The position numbers and the translations under genes are program-made. Below the pieces are notes generated by a model that was not told where the DNA came from, made no database searches, and saw only the letters and a program-made list of their open reading frames with translations. A DNA stretch of 43,542 bases from Kiritimatiellota bacterium (GTDB lineage Bacteria > Verrucomicrobiota > Kiritimatiellia > JAAZAB01): positions 1-43,542 of the forward strand of contig JAPLSY010000014.1 of assembly GCA_026398415.1 (NCBI GenBank), given 5' to 3'. Positions 7,776 to 16,212 of this stretch are shown here, piece by piece; the first letter of the stretch is position 1; each line of letters opens with the position of its first letter.

Positions 7776-9149
7776 TCAAGTGCCGGTCAACGCCACGCCG
7801 CCTAATCCATCTTTCAGCAACTGCTCCAGGTACGCCGTATGATAGCGACCGCGGCGGAACAGGGCATCGTTCAATATCGCACGACCGAGCGACGCGGTCG
7901 TCTTGATCCCTTCGATCATAAATTCACTCAGGGCTCCGGACATGCGCTGGATGGCTTCCTCGCGGGTATCGCCACGCACAATGAGCTTGGCAATCAGGCT
8001 GTCGTAGAACGGCAGGACGTCATAGCCGCTGTAGACATGCGAATCCACCCGGATGCCCGGCCCGCCCGGGAAATGGACCCACTCCACCCGGCCCGGCGAC
8101 GGCGCAAAATTATTGGCCGGATCCTCGGCGTTGATCCGAAACTCGATAACGTACCCTTGAGGATTAATCTCCTTCTGCTCGAAGGACAACCGCTGGCCGG
8201 CGGCGATTTTGATCTGCTCCTTGACCAGGTCGTAGCCGGTGGCCATTTCGGTAACCGGGTGCTCGACCTGGATGCGGGTATTCATTTCCATGAAGTAAAA
8301 ATGACCGGTCGGGTCAAGCAGGAACTCGATCGTGCCCGCGTTACGGTAACCGATGGCCTCCGCCGCGCGCACCGCCAGCTTACCCATCCGCCGGCGCTGG
8401 TCGGAAGAGAGCACGGGGCAAGGCGTCTCCTCCATGAGTTTCTGATGCCGGCGCTGGATACTGCAATCGCGCTCGCCGAGTTGGACCACGTTGCCGTGGT
8501 GATCGGCCATGATCTGGATTTCCACGTGGCGGGCATTCTCGATATATTTCTCGATATAGACTGCGCCGTTACCGAACGCCCGCTCCGCCTCGGAACTGGC
8601 CATCATAAATCCCTGCGCCAGGCTTACGTCATTGTGGGCAATCCGCATGCCCTTGCCGCCGCCGCCGGCGGCCGCCTTGATCAGCACCGGATAACCGGAC
8701 TTACGAACCACCTCCAGCGCCTCTTCCTTGGTCTTGACCACGCCATCACTGCCGGGAATGGTCGGCACGCCACTCTTGCGTACGGTCTCGCGCGCGACGA
8801 CTTTGTCACCCATCTTCTGGATGTTGTCGGCCGTGGGCCCGATAAAGGTGATGTTGCAGCTTTCACAAATCTGGACAAAGTGCGCGTTTTCCGCCAGGAA
8901 ACCGTAGCCGGGGTGGATGGCATCCACGTCCGCCACTTCGGCCGCGCTGATAATATTGGCTATTTTGAGGTAGCTTTCCGTCGCCGGGGCCGGTCCGATG
9001 CAAATGGCCTCGTCCGCCATTTGGACATGCAAGGAATGCTCATCCACGTCGGAATAGACGGCCACGGTCTTAACACCCATCTCGCGGCAGGCGCGGATGA
9101 CACGCAACGCTATTTCCCCGCGATTGGCGATTAAAATGCGGTTGAACAT
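7776..9149 (-). CDS. accC: Acetyl-CoA carboxylase, biotin carboxylase subunit
   Basis: ATP-grasp enzyme that carboxylates the biotin of AccB, the first step of fatty-acid synthesis. The 457-residue length fits AccC. Seen in order: [20 protein letters not shown] at the N-terminus, [11 protein letters not shown], the glycine-rich loop [28 protein letters not shown], and [14 protein letters not shown] in the active site. The start at 9149 is followed by the universal sequence, so no choice arises. It lies 136 bases downstream of accB; that gap holds a palindrome and heptads. It lacks the C-terminal extension of pyruvate carboxylase. Confidence 0.96.
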   Translation of the reverse strand: MFNRILIANRGEIALRVIRACREMGVKTVAVYSDVDEHSLHVQMADEAICIGPAPATESYLKIANIISAAEVADVDAIHPGYGFLAENAHFVQICESCNITFIGPTADNIQKMGDKVVARETVRKSGVPTIPGSDGVVKTKEEALEVVRKSGYPVLIKAAAGGGGKGMRIAHNDVSLAQGFMMASSEAERAFGNGAVYIEKYIENARHVEIQIMADHHGNVVQLGERDCSIQRRHQKLMEETPCPVLSSDQRRRMGKLAVRAAEAIGYRNAGTIEFLLDPTGHFYFMEMNTRIQVEHPVTEMATGYDLVKEQIKIAAGQRLSFEQKEINPQGYVIEFRINAEDPANNFAPSPGRVEWVHFPGGPGIRVDSHVYSGYDVLPFYDSLIAKLIVRGDTREEAIQRMSGALSEFMIEGIKTTASLGRAILNDALFRRGRYHTAYLEQLLKDGLGGVALTGT

Positions 9150-9168
9150 ATCTTATTTCCGCAAGTAT

Positions 9169-9272
9169 TTAGAAGCCAGTATTCAGTAATCAGAATAATG
9201 CAAAGGCACTTTTTCTACTGAATTCCGACTTCTGTCTACCTGCCCGCAATGCTGCGCATAGCGCTGTAGGCG
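9169..9272. repeat. Heptads and palindrome between accB and accC
   Basis: Heptads AGCCAGT, ATTCAGT, AATCAGA (9174-9194; the complement of the ACTGAAT/TCTGATT words) and GAATTCC, GACTTCT, GTCTACC (about 9219-9240) frame a palindrome-like CCTGCCCGC to GTAGGCGGG (9240-9272). It splits an otherwise compact operon. Confidence 0.7.
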
Positions 9273-9285
9273 GGCTGGATTCTGA

Positions 9286-9738
9286 TTAGATCTTCTCGAT
9301 TTTAAACAGCGGCTGGCCGTACTGCACGGCATGGGCGTTCTCCACCAACACTTCGCGGACAATGCCCTTGATTTCGGCCTTGATTTCGTTCATGACCTTC
9401 ATGGCTTCAACGATGCATAATACCGTCTCCGGCGACACCTCCTGGCCAACCGTCACGTACGGCTCGGCATCCGGCGCCGGAGCGCGGTACAAGGTGCCCA
9501 CAAACGGCGCCTTGATGAAAGCCATCCGCGGATCATCCACCACGGGCGCCGCCGGCGCGGGCGCCGCAAGCGGCCCGGCCTTGGACACGGGCGGCGCCAG
9601 GGCGGCCACCGTCTGCACAACCTGCGTGACCCCGCTTTTTTTAATGGACAGGCGCACGCCGTTTTCTTCCATTTCAAACTCGGCCAAGCCATTTGCGGTC
9701 ATCAGGTCAATGATTTCTTTGACTTTATCCAGTTGCAT
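9286..9738 (-). CDS. accB: Biotin carboxyl carrier protein of acetyl-CoA carboxylase
   Basis: This 150-residue protein has the N-terminal AccB segment (KVKEIIDLMTANGLAEFEMEE), an Ala/Pro-rich flexible linker (about residues 43-68) and the C-terminal lipoyl-type biotinyl domain. The EAMKVMNE motif places the biotinylated lysine at residue 114. Partner of AccC downstream. In many bacteria aroQ precedes accB, as here. Confidence 0.95.
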   Translation of the reverse strand: MQLDKVKEIIDLMTANGLAEFEMEENGVRLSIKKSGVTQVVQTVAALAPPVSKAGPLAAPAPAAPVVDDPRMAFIKAPFVGTLYRAPAPDAEPYVTVGQEVSPETVLCIVEAMKVMNEIKAEIKGIVREVLVENAHAVQYGQPLFKIEKI

Positions 9739-9779
9739 AGTTACCTCATTGGCGGGTTAACCCGGCTTGCCCGTAATCG

Positions 9780-10253
9780 CTATCCGTCGACTGACGGATT
9801 GCGGGCGGGCCCACGACCGGACTTGAGATATTGAACTAATCCTATCAGGGCCAGATGATACCCCATGGCCCCGAACCCCATGATCTGACCCAGGCAGGCT
9901 CCGGCCGTCAGGCTGACATGCCGGAACTCCTCGCGGGCAGCCGTATTGGTAAGGTGCACTTCCACGCATGGCACGGTGACGGCCTGAAGCGCATCCCGCA
10001 AGGCCACGCTGGTATGCGTATAGGCGGCCGGGTTCAGAATGATCCCGTCGAACTTATCCCGGCTCGCCAGGATCTGCGATACCAGCATGCCCTCCTCGTT
10101 ACTCTGCGCATGCTCCAACTCAACACCAAGGGTCCCGGCCCGCTCCCGGAGCCCCTGGATAATATCATCCAGCGTCTCCTTACCGTAAAGCGCCGGCTCG
10201 CGCTTACCCAACATACTCAGATTCGGCCCATTCAAAATAAGAATTTTTATCAT
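9780..10253 (-). CDS. aroQ: 3-dehydroquinate dehydratase, type II
   Basis: Third step of the shikimate pathway, dehydration of 3-dehydroquinate. The 157-residue length and motifs fit type II: LILNGPNLSMLGKREPALYG with catalytic Tyr23, FDGIILNPAAYTHTSVALRDAL with Asn74, EVHLTN with His100, and the REEFRH loop. The ATG overlaps the ricT stop by four bases (10250-10253). The type II enzyme is a dodecamer in known cases. Confidence 0.96.
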   Translation of the reverse strand: MIKILILNGPNLSMLGKREPALYGKETLDDIIQGLRERAGTLGVELEHAQSNEEGMLVSQILASRDKFDGIILNPAAYTHTSVALRDALQAVTVPCVEVHLTNTAAREEFRHVSLTAGACLGQIMGFGAMGYHLALIGLVQYLKSGRGPARNPSVDG

Positions 10254-11077
10254 GGCTGGGCATTATCCTTGTTTAACGACTGGTTGCCAAGCACAAATAC
10301 ATCCTGGGCGTCAAATTCCATAACCCGCTGGTCATCGAGGCTGACCTTGACCTTGCGACCCAATACCCGCGTTTCCAGCACACAGCCTTCCCCTGCGGGA
10401 CAGCGCACCCGATTACCCTCATGCGGCAGTCCGCGGGCCAGATCCTGGTAACAGGCCTGTTCATAGCGCAGGCAGCATTTCAGGCGCCCACACATGCCGT
10501 TGAGCGTCACCGGATTCAGCGAAAGCCCCTGGCTTTTGGCCATGCGAATGTGAATATTGTCAAACTCCTTGAGCCACACCGCACAACAAAGCACACGGCC
10601 GCAGGATGCCAGCCCGCCGCAGATGGCGGCCTCGTCACGCGCCCCAATTTGCCGCATCTCCACCCGCGCGTGCGTTTCCGCCGCCAAGTCATGGATCAGT
10701 TGCCGGAAATCCACCCGTTCGTCAGCCGTGAACGTGACGGTCAGGTGCGAACGGTCGAGGGAATAATGCACTCGCACGAGCCGCATGTCGAGTCGATGTT
10801 CCTTGATTTTTTCCTGGCACAAGCGCCAAGCCGTCTTGGAAAACAACTGATTTTCGCTGGCCATCGTCTGGTCCTGCATGGTAGCCCGGCGCAGAACCCG
10901 GGGCATGCCTTCCGGCGCTGCCTGGGTCTCGCCGTCGATCGAGATCACATGCCCGTATTCCAGCACGCGATCAGCCTCCACAACACAGGCATCGCCGATG
11001 CCAATGGCCAGATCCATGGGCGCCATGCATCGCCAGGGATGCGTATCGTCACAATTGATATGGAGTAATCGGGGCAT
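10250..11077 (-). CDS. ricT: PSP1 domain protein, RicT/YaaT family
   Basis: This 275-residue PSP1 protein shows the conserved blocks of the RicT family: EVADRVLEYG-like start of the domain, RQIGARDEAAICGGLASCGRVLCC, AKSQGLSLNP, and NGMCGRLKCCLRYE. The cysteine-rich blocks are those that bind Fe-S clusters in the RicA-F-T complex of Bacillus, where RicT acts in mRNA maturation by RNase Y. Gene order tmk-holB-ricT is the same as in Firmicutes (tmk-holB-yaaT), which supports the call. RicA and RicF were not seen here, so the function may differ. Confidence 0.88.
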   Translation of the reverse strand: MPRLLHINCDDTHPWRCMAPMDLAIGIGDACVVEADRVLEYGHVISIDGETQAAPEGMPRVLRRATMQDQTMASENQLFSKTAWRLCQEKIKEHRLDMRLVRVHYSLDRSHLTVTFTADERVDFRQLIHDLAAETHARVEMRQIGARDEAAICGGLASCGRVLCCAVWLKEFDNIHIRMAKSQGLSLNPVTLNGMCGRLKCCLRYEQACYQDLARGLPHEGNRVRCPAGEGCVLETRVLGRKVKVSLDDQRVMEFDAQDVFVLGNQSLNKDNAQP

Positions 11078-11102
11078 GCGCTTGTATCCAAGGTTGAAGT
11101 CT

Positions 11103-11150
11103 GTCGTCCGTCAGGCGTCTGGCGTCCGTCGTCTGTCCTCCGGCGTTCCC
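11103..11150. repeat. Heptad array at the 3' end of holB
   Basis: Consecutive words GTCGTCC, GTCAGGC, GTCTGGC, GTCCGTC, GTCTGTC, CTCCGGC and GTTCCCG, all with a 7-base period. The holB stop (TCA on the plus strand at 11111-11113) and its last ten residues fall in the array. Confidence 0.9.
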
Positions 11151-12139
11151 GTCGCCGTCAGGCGGATAAACCCGCGCTCCATGACCATGGGCACGGATAA
11201 ATTCTGCGCCACTTGCCAGCGCATGTCTTCAATCGTGTTGATGTTAGCCAATGCACGGCGGCAAGTCAATGCAACGGCCTGCTGTTGAATTGCCTTGACC
11301 TGATCGGGAAACGCCGGCGCGGCCGGGCCATTCGCGCCGACAACCCGGAGCAGCACGTCCCTCTGCCACAACAACAGCCACCGGAACAGTTCGGCCAGCG
11401 TCTCTTTATAGAGGCTTTCAATGCGAGCCTCGCGAATTTCTTTGGCTGCTTTCAGTTCCTCGGACGCCTGCGTTTCGGTGTGCTCGTCTGCATCCACTGT
11501 CTCTTCGATTTCCTCCCGCACCTGCTTCAAAACCCCGAGCACCTTGCGTGAGCGCTCCACCGCCGCAACCAGGCTCCGCCCCTCGGTACCCGTCATGGCG
11601 TCAATTACTGCGGCACGCAATGCCACACCGGAGACGGTGGCTTCCGCCGCCAGCACCACGCGCTGGCACCGCGACACCACCGTCGGCAGGAGCGCCGCCG
11701 GCTGATCGGTAACCAGCAGGAACAGGCATTTATCCGGCGGCTCCTCAAGTGTTTTTAACAACCGGTTCGCGGCCTGCGGATTGATCCGGTCAGCGTTTCT
11801 AAACACAACCGCCTTCCAACCGCCCTCAAAGGAAGTCAGGTTGATATGCTCCTGGACCGCTTCGATCTGCGCCATCAAAATGCCGCGTGATTTTTTCTGC
11901 GGTTCCACCCACAACACATCGGGGTGGGTATGCGCGGCGATTTGCCGGCATTTTGCACACTGTCCGCAAGGGCGCTCGCCCGGCGCCGTGCAATAGAGCA
12001 GCGCCACCACCCGCTCGGCCAAGACCCCGGCGGCGCCCCGCGGCGACCCCACGATTAAATACGCGTGCGCCAGGCGGCCGGAGGCCAGGCTTTGCCGTAG
12101 CAACGCCAAAGCCTGTTCGACTTCAGGTTCAAATGACAT
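11111..12139 (-). CDS. holB: DNA polymerase III, delta-prime subunit
   Basis: Clamp-loader subunit of the replicase. The start at 12139 (MSFEPEVEQAL, 342 residues) overlaps the tmk stop by 11 bases; longer upstream readings are in tmk sequence. Seen: HAYLIVGSPRGAAGVLAERV, where the Walker A loop is degenerate as usual in delta-prime; the zinc module CGQCAKCRQIAAHTHPD; ANRLLKTLEEPP; and the SRC sensor region VVSRCQRVV. The last ten or so residues (PEDRRRTPDA) come from the heptad array and are not expected in the family. Confidence 0.93.
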   Translation of the reverse strand: MSFEPEVEQALALLRQSLASGRLAHAYLIVGSPRGAAGVLAERVVALLYCTAPGERPCGQCAKCRQIAAHTHPDVLWVEPQKKSRGILMAQIEAVQEHINLTSFEGGWKAVVFRNADRINPQAANRLLKTLEEPPDKCLFLLVTDQPAALLPTVVSRCQRVVLAAEATVSGVALRAAVIDAMTGTEGRSLVAAVERSRKVLGVLKQVREEIEETVDADEHTETQASEELKAAKEIREARIESLYKETLAELFRWLLLWQRDVLLRVVGANGPAAPAFPDQVKAIQQQAVALTCRRALANINTIEDMRWQVAQNLSVPMVMERGFIRLTATGTPEDRRRTPDA

Positions 12140-12770
12140 GCTGTGCCAACTCCCAGATATCGGCTTGAACGGCATCCTCATCGCGCGCGGCATCCACAAC
12201 CCGGATGCGCTGTGGCCAACGCCGCGCCAGCTCCAGATACCCGGCGCGTACCCTTTCATGGAAACAGAGTGTTTCCCGTTCGATGCGGTCCTTCTCCACC
12301 CCATGACGCAGATTGCGATGGCGCAGGCGCTCAAAGCCGGCTTTGACATCCACATCCAGCAGGATCGTAAGATCCGGCGTCAGGCCGCCGGTGGCCAGGT
12401 CGTTCAAGGCCAGAATTTTTTCGACATCACAGCCGCGCGCATACCCCTGGTAAGCGGTCGTGGAATCGGCAAAGCGGTCACACACCACGCAGGTCCCATC
12501 CGCCAACGCGGGTGCGATGACCTGGCGCACCAGTTGCGCGCGGCTGGCCATAAACAGGAAGAGCTCAGCTTCCGCGGCCATGCCCTCGCCACCGGCATCG
12601 TGTTGAAGCAGACGGCGGACGGTTTCGCCCACAGGAGTGCCGCCCGGCTCCCGCGTGGTGATAACGGAATGCCCCCCGGCCTGGAGTTGAGCGACCAACA
12701 GGCGGGCATGCGTGGACTTGCCACTGCCTTCCGGGCCCTCCAAGGTAATAAATTTGCCGCGTGGTTTCAT
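12129..12770 (-). CDS. tmk: Thymidylate kinase
   Basis: Phosphorylates dTMP to dTDP. The start at 12770 (MKPRGKFITLEG, 213 residues) overlaps the cysS stop by four bases, so coupling sets the start. Walker A is GPEGSGKST, the DR(F/Y) motif is DRFADSTTAYQG, followed by LTPDLTILLDVDVKAGFERL. The C-terminal 11 bases overlap holB. The length is as expected. Confidence 0.95.
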   Translation of the reverse strand: MKPRGKFITLEGPEGSGKSTHARLLVAQLQAGGHSVITTREPGGTPVGETVRRLLQHDAGGEGMAAEAELFLFMASRAQLVRQVIAPALADGTCVVCDRFADSTTAYQGYARGCDVEKILALNDLATGGLTPDLTILLDVDVKAGFERLRHRNLRHGVEKDRIERETLCFHERVRAGYLELARRWPQRIRVVDAARDEDAVQADIWELAQHVI

Positions 12771-14203
12771 GTCGACACCTTCCGCTTCAGTTTGAACCCA
12801 TCGGAAGCATCTTGAATGATCCAACCTTGGGCCTCGACCTCCCGCCGCAGGCGGTCGGCCTCAGCCCAATCCTTGCGCCGGCGGGCTTCCAGCCGTGCTT
12901 GGGCCAGATTGGCGACAGCCGCCGGCGGCGCCACCTGTAGAGCGCCGGACCGCACGCCCAATACACGGTCAACATGGGCCAGGGCTTGCAACGCCTGGAA
13001 GGCTTCCGCCGGACTCAAGGCACCCTCATCCAGGCGCTTGTTGCCGGCATGGATAAAATCGAACAGCGCCGCCAGGGCCAGCGAAATATTAAGATCGTCA
13101 TCCAAGGCACGGGTAAAAGCCATGATATAGGCACCCATCCAAGCGGGCAATGCACTCATTTCTGATTTCTGATTTATGATTTCCGATTTGATGCCAGCGC
13201 TGGCCGCTTGCATGCGTTCCGAAAACTCATCCAACCGGGCAAGCGCACTGCGGGCGGCATCCAGCACCTCAAAGGTAAAATTGAGCGCCTGCCGATAATG
13301 GACAGCCATTAGTGCATAGCGGATTTCGCGGCCGGAGTAACCGCGCCGGAGTATATCCCGGACCGTGAAAAAATTGCCCAGCGATTTAGACATTTTCCGC
13401 CCATCCACGACCAAATGGGCGCAATGCATCCAGTACTTGACGAAGGGCCGGCCGGTTGCGGCCTCACTCTGGGCAATTTCATCCTCGTGGTGTGGAAAAA
13501 TGTTATCCACACCGCCGGTGTGTAGATCGAAGCTTGTCCCCAGGTATTTCATGCTCATGGCCGAACACTCGATGTGCCAGCCAGGCCGGCCGCGCCCCCA
13601 AGGCGAATCCCAAGCCACGTCACCGTCATTGCTTTGCCAGGCTTTCCACAGGGCAAAATCGGCCGCGTTTTCCTTCTGGTATTCGTCCTGGGCAATGCGC
13701 GCGCCCGGCTTGAGGCCGGTCATGTCCAGATGCGCCAACTTCCCGTAATCCTTGAATTTGGCAATGCTGAAATACACGGACCTGTCCTCGGAGCGGTAGG
13801 CATAACCCTTTTGGAACAGGGTCGCGATCAGGGCAATCATTTCGGGGATATGCGCCGTAGCGGCCGGATAGTGCTCGGCCGGCTCGATAGCCAGCGCGCG
13901 CAGATCCTCGAAAAATGCATCTTTGTACTTTTGCGTGTAATCGTTTAAGGCCACCTTAGTCGCTTGCGCGCCGCGGATTGTCTTGTCATCCACGTCCGTC
14001 AGGTTCATGACCTGGATCACCTGGAACCCTCGGAAGTGAAGAGTGCGCCGGAGCAGGTCCTCAAATATATAGGCGCGAAAATTGCCGATGGTGGCAAAGT
14101 CATAGACCGTCGGCCCGCAGGTGTAAAGCCGGACCTGCGGGGTCTGGAGCGGCACGAACTCTTCCACGCATCGCGTCAGGGTGTTGTAAATCTGGAAAGG
14201 CAT
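12767..14203 (-). CDS. cysS: Cysteinyl-tRNA synthetase with an in-frame repeat insertion
   Basis: Class I synthetase for tRNA-Cys. The start at 14203 (MPFQIYNTLTRC) gives 478 residues; upstream in-frame sequence is repeat-derived. Seen: zinc motif LYTCGPTVYD, GNFRAYIFEDLLRR, WHIECSAMSMKYLG, NIFPHHEDEIAQSEA, and RKMSKSLGNFF. The first His of the HIGH signature reads Thr (FATIGNFR). Around residues 337-349 the segment KSEIINQKSEMS is encoded by GATTTCT heptads at 13157-13191, in a loop before the DALR-type C-terminal helices. It overlaps tmk downstream. Confidence 0.94.
   Translation of the reverse strand: MPFQIYNTLTRCVEEFVPLQTPQVRLYTCGPTVYDFATIGNFRAYIFEDLLRRTLHFRGFQVIQVMNLTDVDDKTIRGAQATKVALNDYTQKYKDAFFEDLRALAIEPAEHYPAATAHIPEMIALIATLFQKGYAYRSEDRSVYFSIAKFKDYGKLAHLDMTGLKPGARIAQDEYQKENAADFALWKAWQSNDGDVAWDSPWGRGRPGWHIECSAMSMKYLGTSFDLHTGGVDNIFPHHEDEIAQSEAATGRPFVKYWMHCAHLVVDGRKMSKSLGNFFTVRDILRRGYSGREIRYALMAVHYRQALNFTFEVLDAARSALARLDEFSERMQAASAGIKSEIINQKSEMSALPAWMGAYIMAFTRALDDDLNISLALAALFDFIHAGNKRLDEGALSPAEAFQALQALAHVDRVLGVRSGALQVAPPAAVANLAQARLEARRRKDWAEADRLRREVEAQGWIIQDASDGFKLKRKVST
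13157..13191. repeat. Heptad array inside cysS
   Basis: Five words, CATTTCT, GATTTCT, GATTTAT, GATTTCC and GATTTGA, lie in the coding region. The reading frame is kept, and the minus strand reads SEIINQKSE, nearly the same peptide type as the tail of the 72-residue protein near leuS (IDQKS, SSQKS). Confidence 0.88.
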
Positions 14204-14210
14204 GGGGAAA

Positions 14211-14310
14211 GGCGTTCTTGGTTTATCGTTCTTAGTTCTTCCCTCTTCTCCGGGCTGTCGTCTGCCGTCCTCCGTCGCCTGCCCTCCGTAGCGCTCCGGC
14301 GTAGGAGGGT
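14211..14310. repeat. Heptad array and palindrome between ispF and cysS
   Basis: Words GGCGTTC, TTGGTTT, ATCGTTC, TTAGTTC, TTCCCTC (14211-14245) change into GTCTGCC, GTCCTCC, GTCGCCT, GCCCTCC. A palindrome with arms CCCTCCGTAGCGC and CGTAGGAGGGT (14282-14310) ends on the first base of the ispF stop codon. It could stall or attenuate transcription within the operon, but no U-tract follows. Confidence 0.82.
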
Positions 14311-14789
14311 CAGTCCGCCACCTCCACCGTCGCCACGGCCATTGCGGCAATGCCTTCCCGGCGGCCCAGGGCACCCATGCCTTCCACGGTTGTGGCCTTG
14401 ATCGAAACATCCTGCACGGACACTTCCAGCACGCGGGCCAGTCGCTCACGCATGGCTTGCCGATAGGGCGCCAGTTTCGGCGCTTCGGCCATGACGGTGG
14501 CATCCACATGCACTACGCGCGCCCGGCGGGTCTTCAGCCGCTCCACCACCTGCGCCAGCAAATCGAGACTGTTCGCGTCTTTCCAGCGCGGATCGGTATC
14601 CGGAAAATGCACGCCGATATCGCCATCGGCAATGGTGCCCAGCAAGGCATCGGCCAACGCGTGGCAGAGCACATCGGCATCGGAATGTCCCTCCAGGCCC
14701 ATGGCGTGCTCAATGGGCACACCACCCAGGATCAGCCGCCGGCCTTTAACCAGCCGATGCGCATCAATGCCAATTCCGGTTTTAATCAT
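14310..14789 (-). CDS. ispF: 2-C-methyl-D-erythritol 2,4-cyclodiphosphate synthase
   Basis: MEP pathway enzyme of isoprenoid synthesis. The 159-residue length and motifs fit: GIGIDAHR with metal ligands Asp9 and His11, GHSDADVLCHALADALLG with His43, GDIGVHFPDTD, and KATTVEGMGALGRREGIAA at the C-terminus. The ATG overlaps the DUF502 gene stop by four bases. Not fused to ispD. Confidence 0.96.
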   Translation of the reverse strand: MIKTGIGIDAHRLVKGRRLILGGVPIEHAMGLEGHSDADVLCHALADALLGTIADGDIGVHFPDTDPRWKDANSLDLLAQVVERLKTRRARVVHVDATVMAEAPKLAPYRQAMRERLARVLEVSVQDVSIKATTVEGMGALGRREGIAAMAVATVEVAD

Positions 14790-15421
14790 AACACCATTTT
14801 CTGTCCGTTGGCCGGCGGTACGCCGTTCGATTTCTTTTCGCCGGACATGCCCGCTGTCATGGCAAACCGAAGCGCGTCCTCGACCGATATATTAATCGGT
14901 GTGAGCCTCGAACGCGGCAAATAGATAGTATAGCCGCCCAGCTGATAACTAATTGGAACGTATACGGCACAGTGCCCTTCGCCCATGGGTTCCAATCCCG
15001 TCCCACTCAGATCCTGCCGGGTCATAATCCCCAGCAAGTGAATATCATTACCAATGTTCACCTTGACCACATATTTTTTACCGGCGTTTATTTTATTCCC
15101 CTTGGCCAAGAACGCCATCAAATCCTTGATACCACCCAGCACCGTTTTCACCAGCGGAACACGGGCCAGCCAGCCCTCGACCATGTCCACCAACCGTTGG
15201 AACAGCCAGAGATTCAGCAGGAGCCCAACGCCGATCGCCAAAATCAATCCGGCCAGCAGACCCATGCCCGGCAGGTAGATGCGTTCCGGCAACACGGCCT
15301 TCAACAGAATGCCCAGCGCATGCTCGGCGGTAGAACCGATCCAGAAGATAAAAAACAGCACAACACTGATCGGCAAAATCGCCGACAGCCCTTTAATCAG
15401 TAACGATGCTAGAGTTTTCAT
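14786..15421 (-). CDS. DUF502 family membrane protein
   Basis: A 211-residue protein with two N-terminal membrane regions (residues about 8-30 and 48-75) followed by VPLVKTVLGGIKDLMAFL and by FVVxVxxP-like strands with YVPISYQLGGYTIYLPRSRLTPINISVEDALRFAMTAG, the DUF502 hallmark. The family is found in many Gram-negative bacteria and plants (COV-like) without a firm biochemical role. First gene of the long minus-strand operon; ispF follows with a 4-base overlap. Confidence 0.88.
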   Translation of the reverse strand: MKTLASLLIKGLSAILPISVVLFFIFWIGSTAEHALGILLKAVLPERIYLPGMGLLAGLILAIGVGLLLNLWLFQRLVDMVEGWLARVPLVKTVLGGIKDLMAFLAKGNKINAGKKYVVKVNIGNDIHLLGIMTRQDLSGTGLEPMGEGHCAVYVPISYQLGGYTIYLPRSRLTPINISVEDALRFAMTAGMSGEKKSNGVPPANGQKMVL

Positions 15422-15489
15422 GAGGATTTGTTGGTTCGGATATAAACAGAAAATTATTTTTGGTTTGTTTTTCGATCCCCGCTATGCGC

Positions 15490-15570
15490 TCCCACCTTCG
15501 CTAAAGCTTGGGTGGACAGACCACGCGCTTTTCCGTCGTCTGTCGTCCGGCATTCGCCTTCCGCCGTCAT
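15490..15570. repeat. Palindrome and heptads between tpx and the DUF502 gene
   Basis: A hairpin-forming unit with core CCACC-TTCGCTAAAGCTT-GGGTGG lies at 15490-15516, downstream of tpx. Heptads TTCCGTC, GTCTGTC, GTCCGGC, ATTCGCC and TTCCGCC occupy 15531-15565 and touch the tpx stop at 15567. The hairpin could end tpx transcription. Confidence 0.75.
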
Positions 15571-16070
15571 TCCTTCGCCGCCGCCAGGGCCGCGTCATAA
15601 TCCGGCTCCTGGCCAATATCCGGCACCTGCTGGGCATAGACAATACGGTTATTGCCGTCCAGCACCAACACGGCGCGGCTCATCAGCCCGGCCAGTGGGC
15701 CATCCTTGATCTGCACGCCGTATGCCTTTCCAAAGTTCGGGGACCGCAGGGTGGAGAGCGTTATACTATTTTTAAGACCCTGGCTCTCGCAGAACCGGCT
15801 TTGGGCAAAGGGAAGGTCCGCCGAGATATTGATGAGCACCGTATTCGCCAGCACCGCGACAGCTTCGTTGAACTTGCGCGCCGATACGGCGCACACGGGC
15901 GTATCCAGGCTGGGCACAATATTGACAATCTTTTTCTTCTGCCCGAACGTGGCCAGCGTCACGTCCGCAAGATCCGCACCCGTTAATTTGAAGTCCGGTG
16001 CGACCGTTCCCCGGGCCGGCAGTTTCCCCGCCGTATGAATCACACTGCCCTTGAACGTGATTTTGGCCAT
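15567..16070 (-). CDS. tpx: Thiol peroxidase
   Basis: Atypical two-Cys peroxiredoxin that reduces peroxides with thioredoxin. The 167 residues contain [17 protein letters not shown] with the peroxidatic Cys60, [14 protein letters not shown] with the resolving Cys94, and the Tpx-specific N-terminus [19 protein letters not shown] lies about 5 bases before the ATG. It seems to be transcribed alone. Confidence 0.96.
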   Translation of the reverse strand: MAKITFKGSVIHTAGKLPARGTVAPDFKLTGADLADVTLATFGQKKKIVNIVPSLDTPVCAVSARKFNEAVAVLANTVLINISADLPFAQSRFCESQGLKNSITLSTLRSPNFGKAYGVQIKDGPLAGLMSRAVLVLDGNNRIVYAQQVPDIGQEPDYDAALAAAKE

Positions 16071-16212
16071 AGGCCCCTCCTTGTGTCGATTGGTGGCCGA
16101 TTTTGTAACACACCCCTACTATGCTGAAATATCCGGGATTATGCAAACATGAACGTATGCACGGAGGGCGGGACTATGGCTCATTATTCAATTCGTGCAC
16201 CCGGTCGGCACA

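Noticed and set aside
7839..9134. 431-codon plus-strand frame
   Set aside because: Antisense shadow of accC; no domain signs.
14282..14310. Rho-independent terminator between ispF and cysS
   Set aside because: The palindrome has no U-tract and lies within a housekeeping operon; it fits the dispersed repeat class better.
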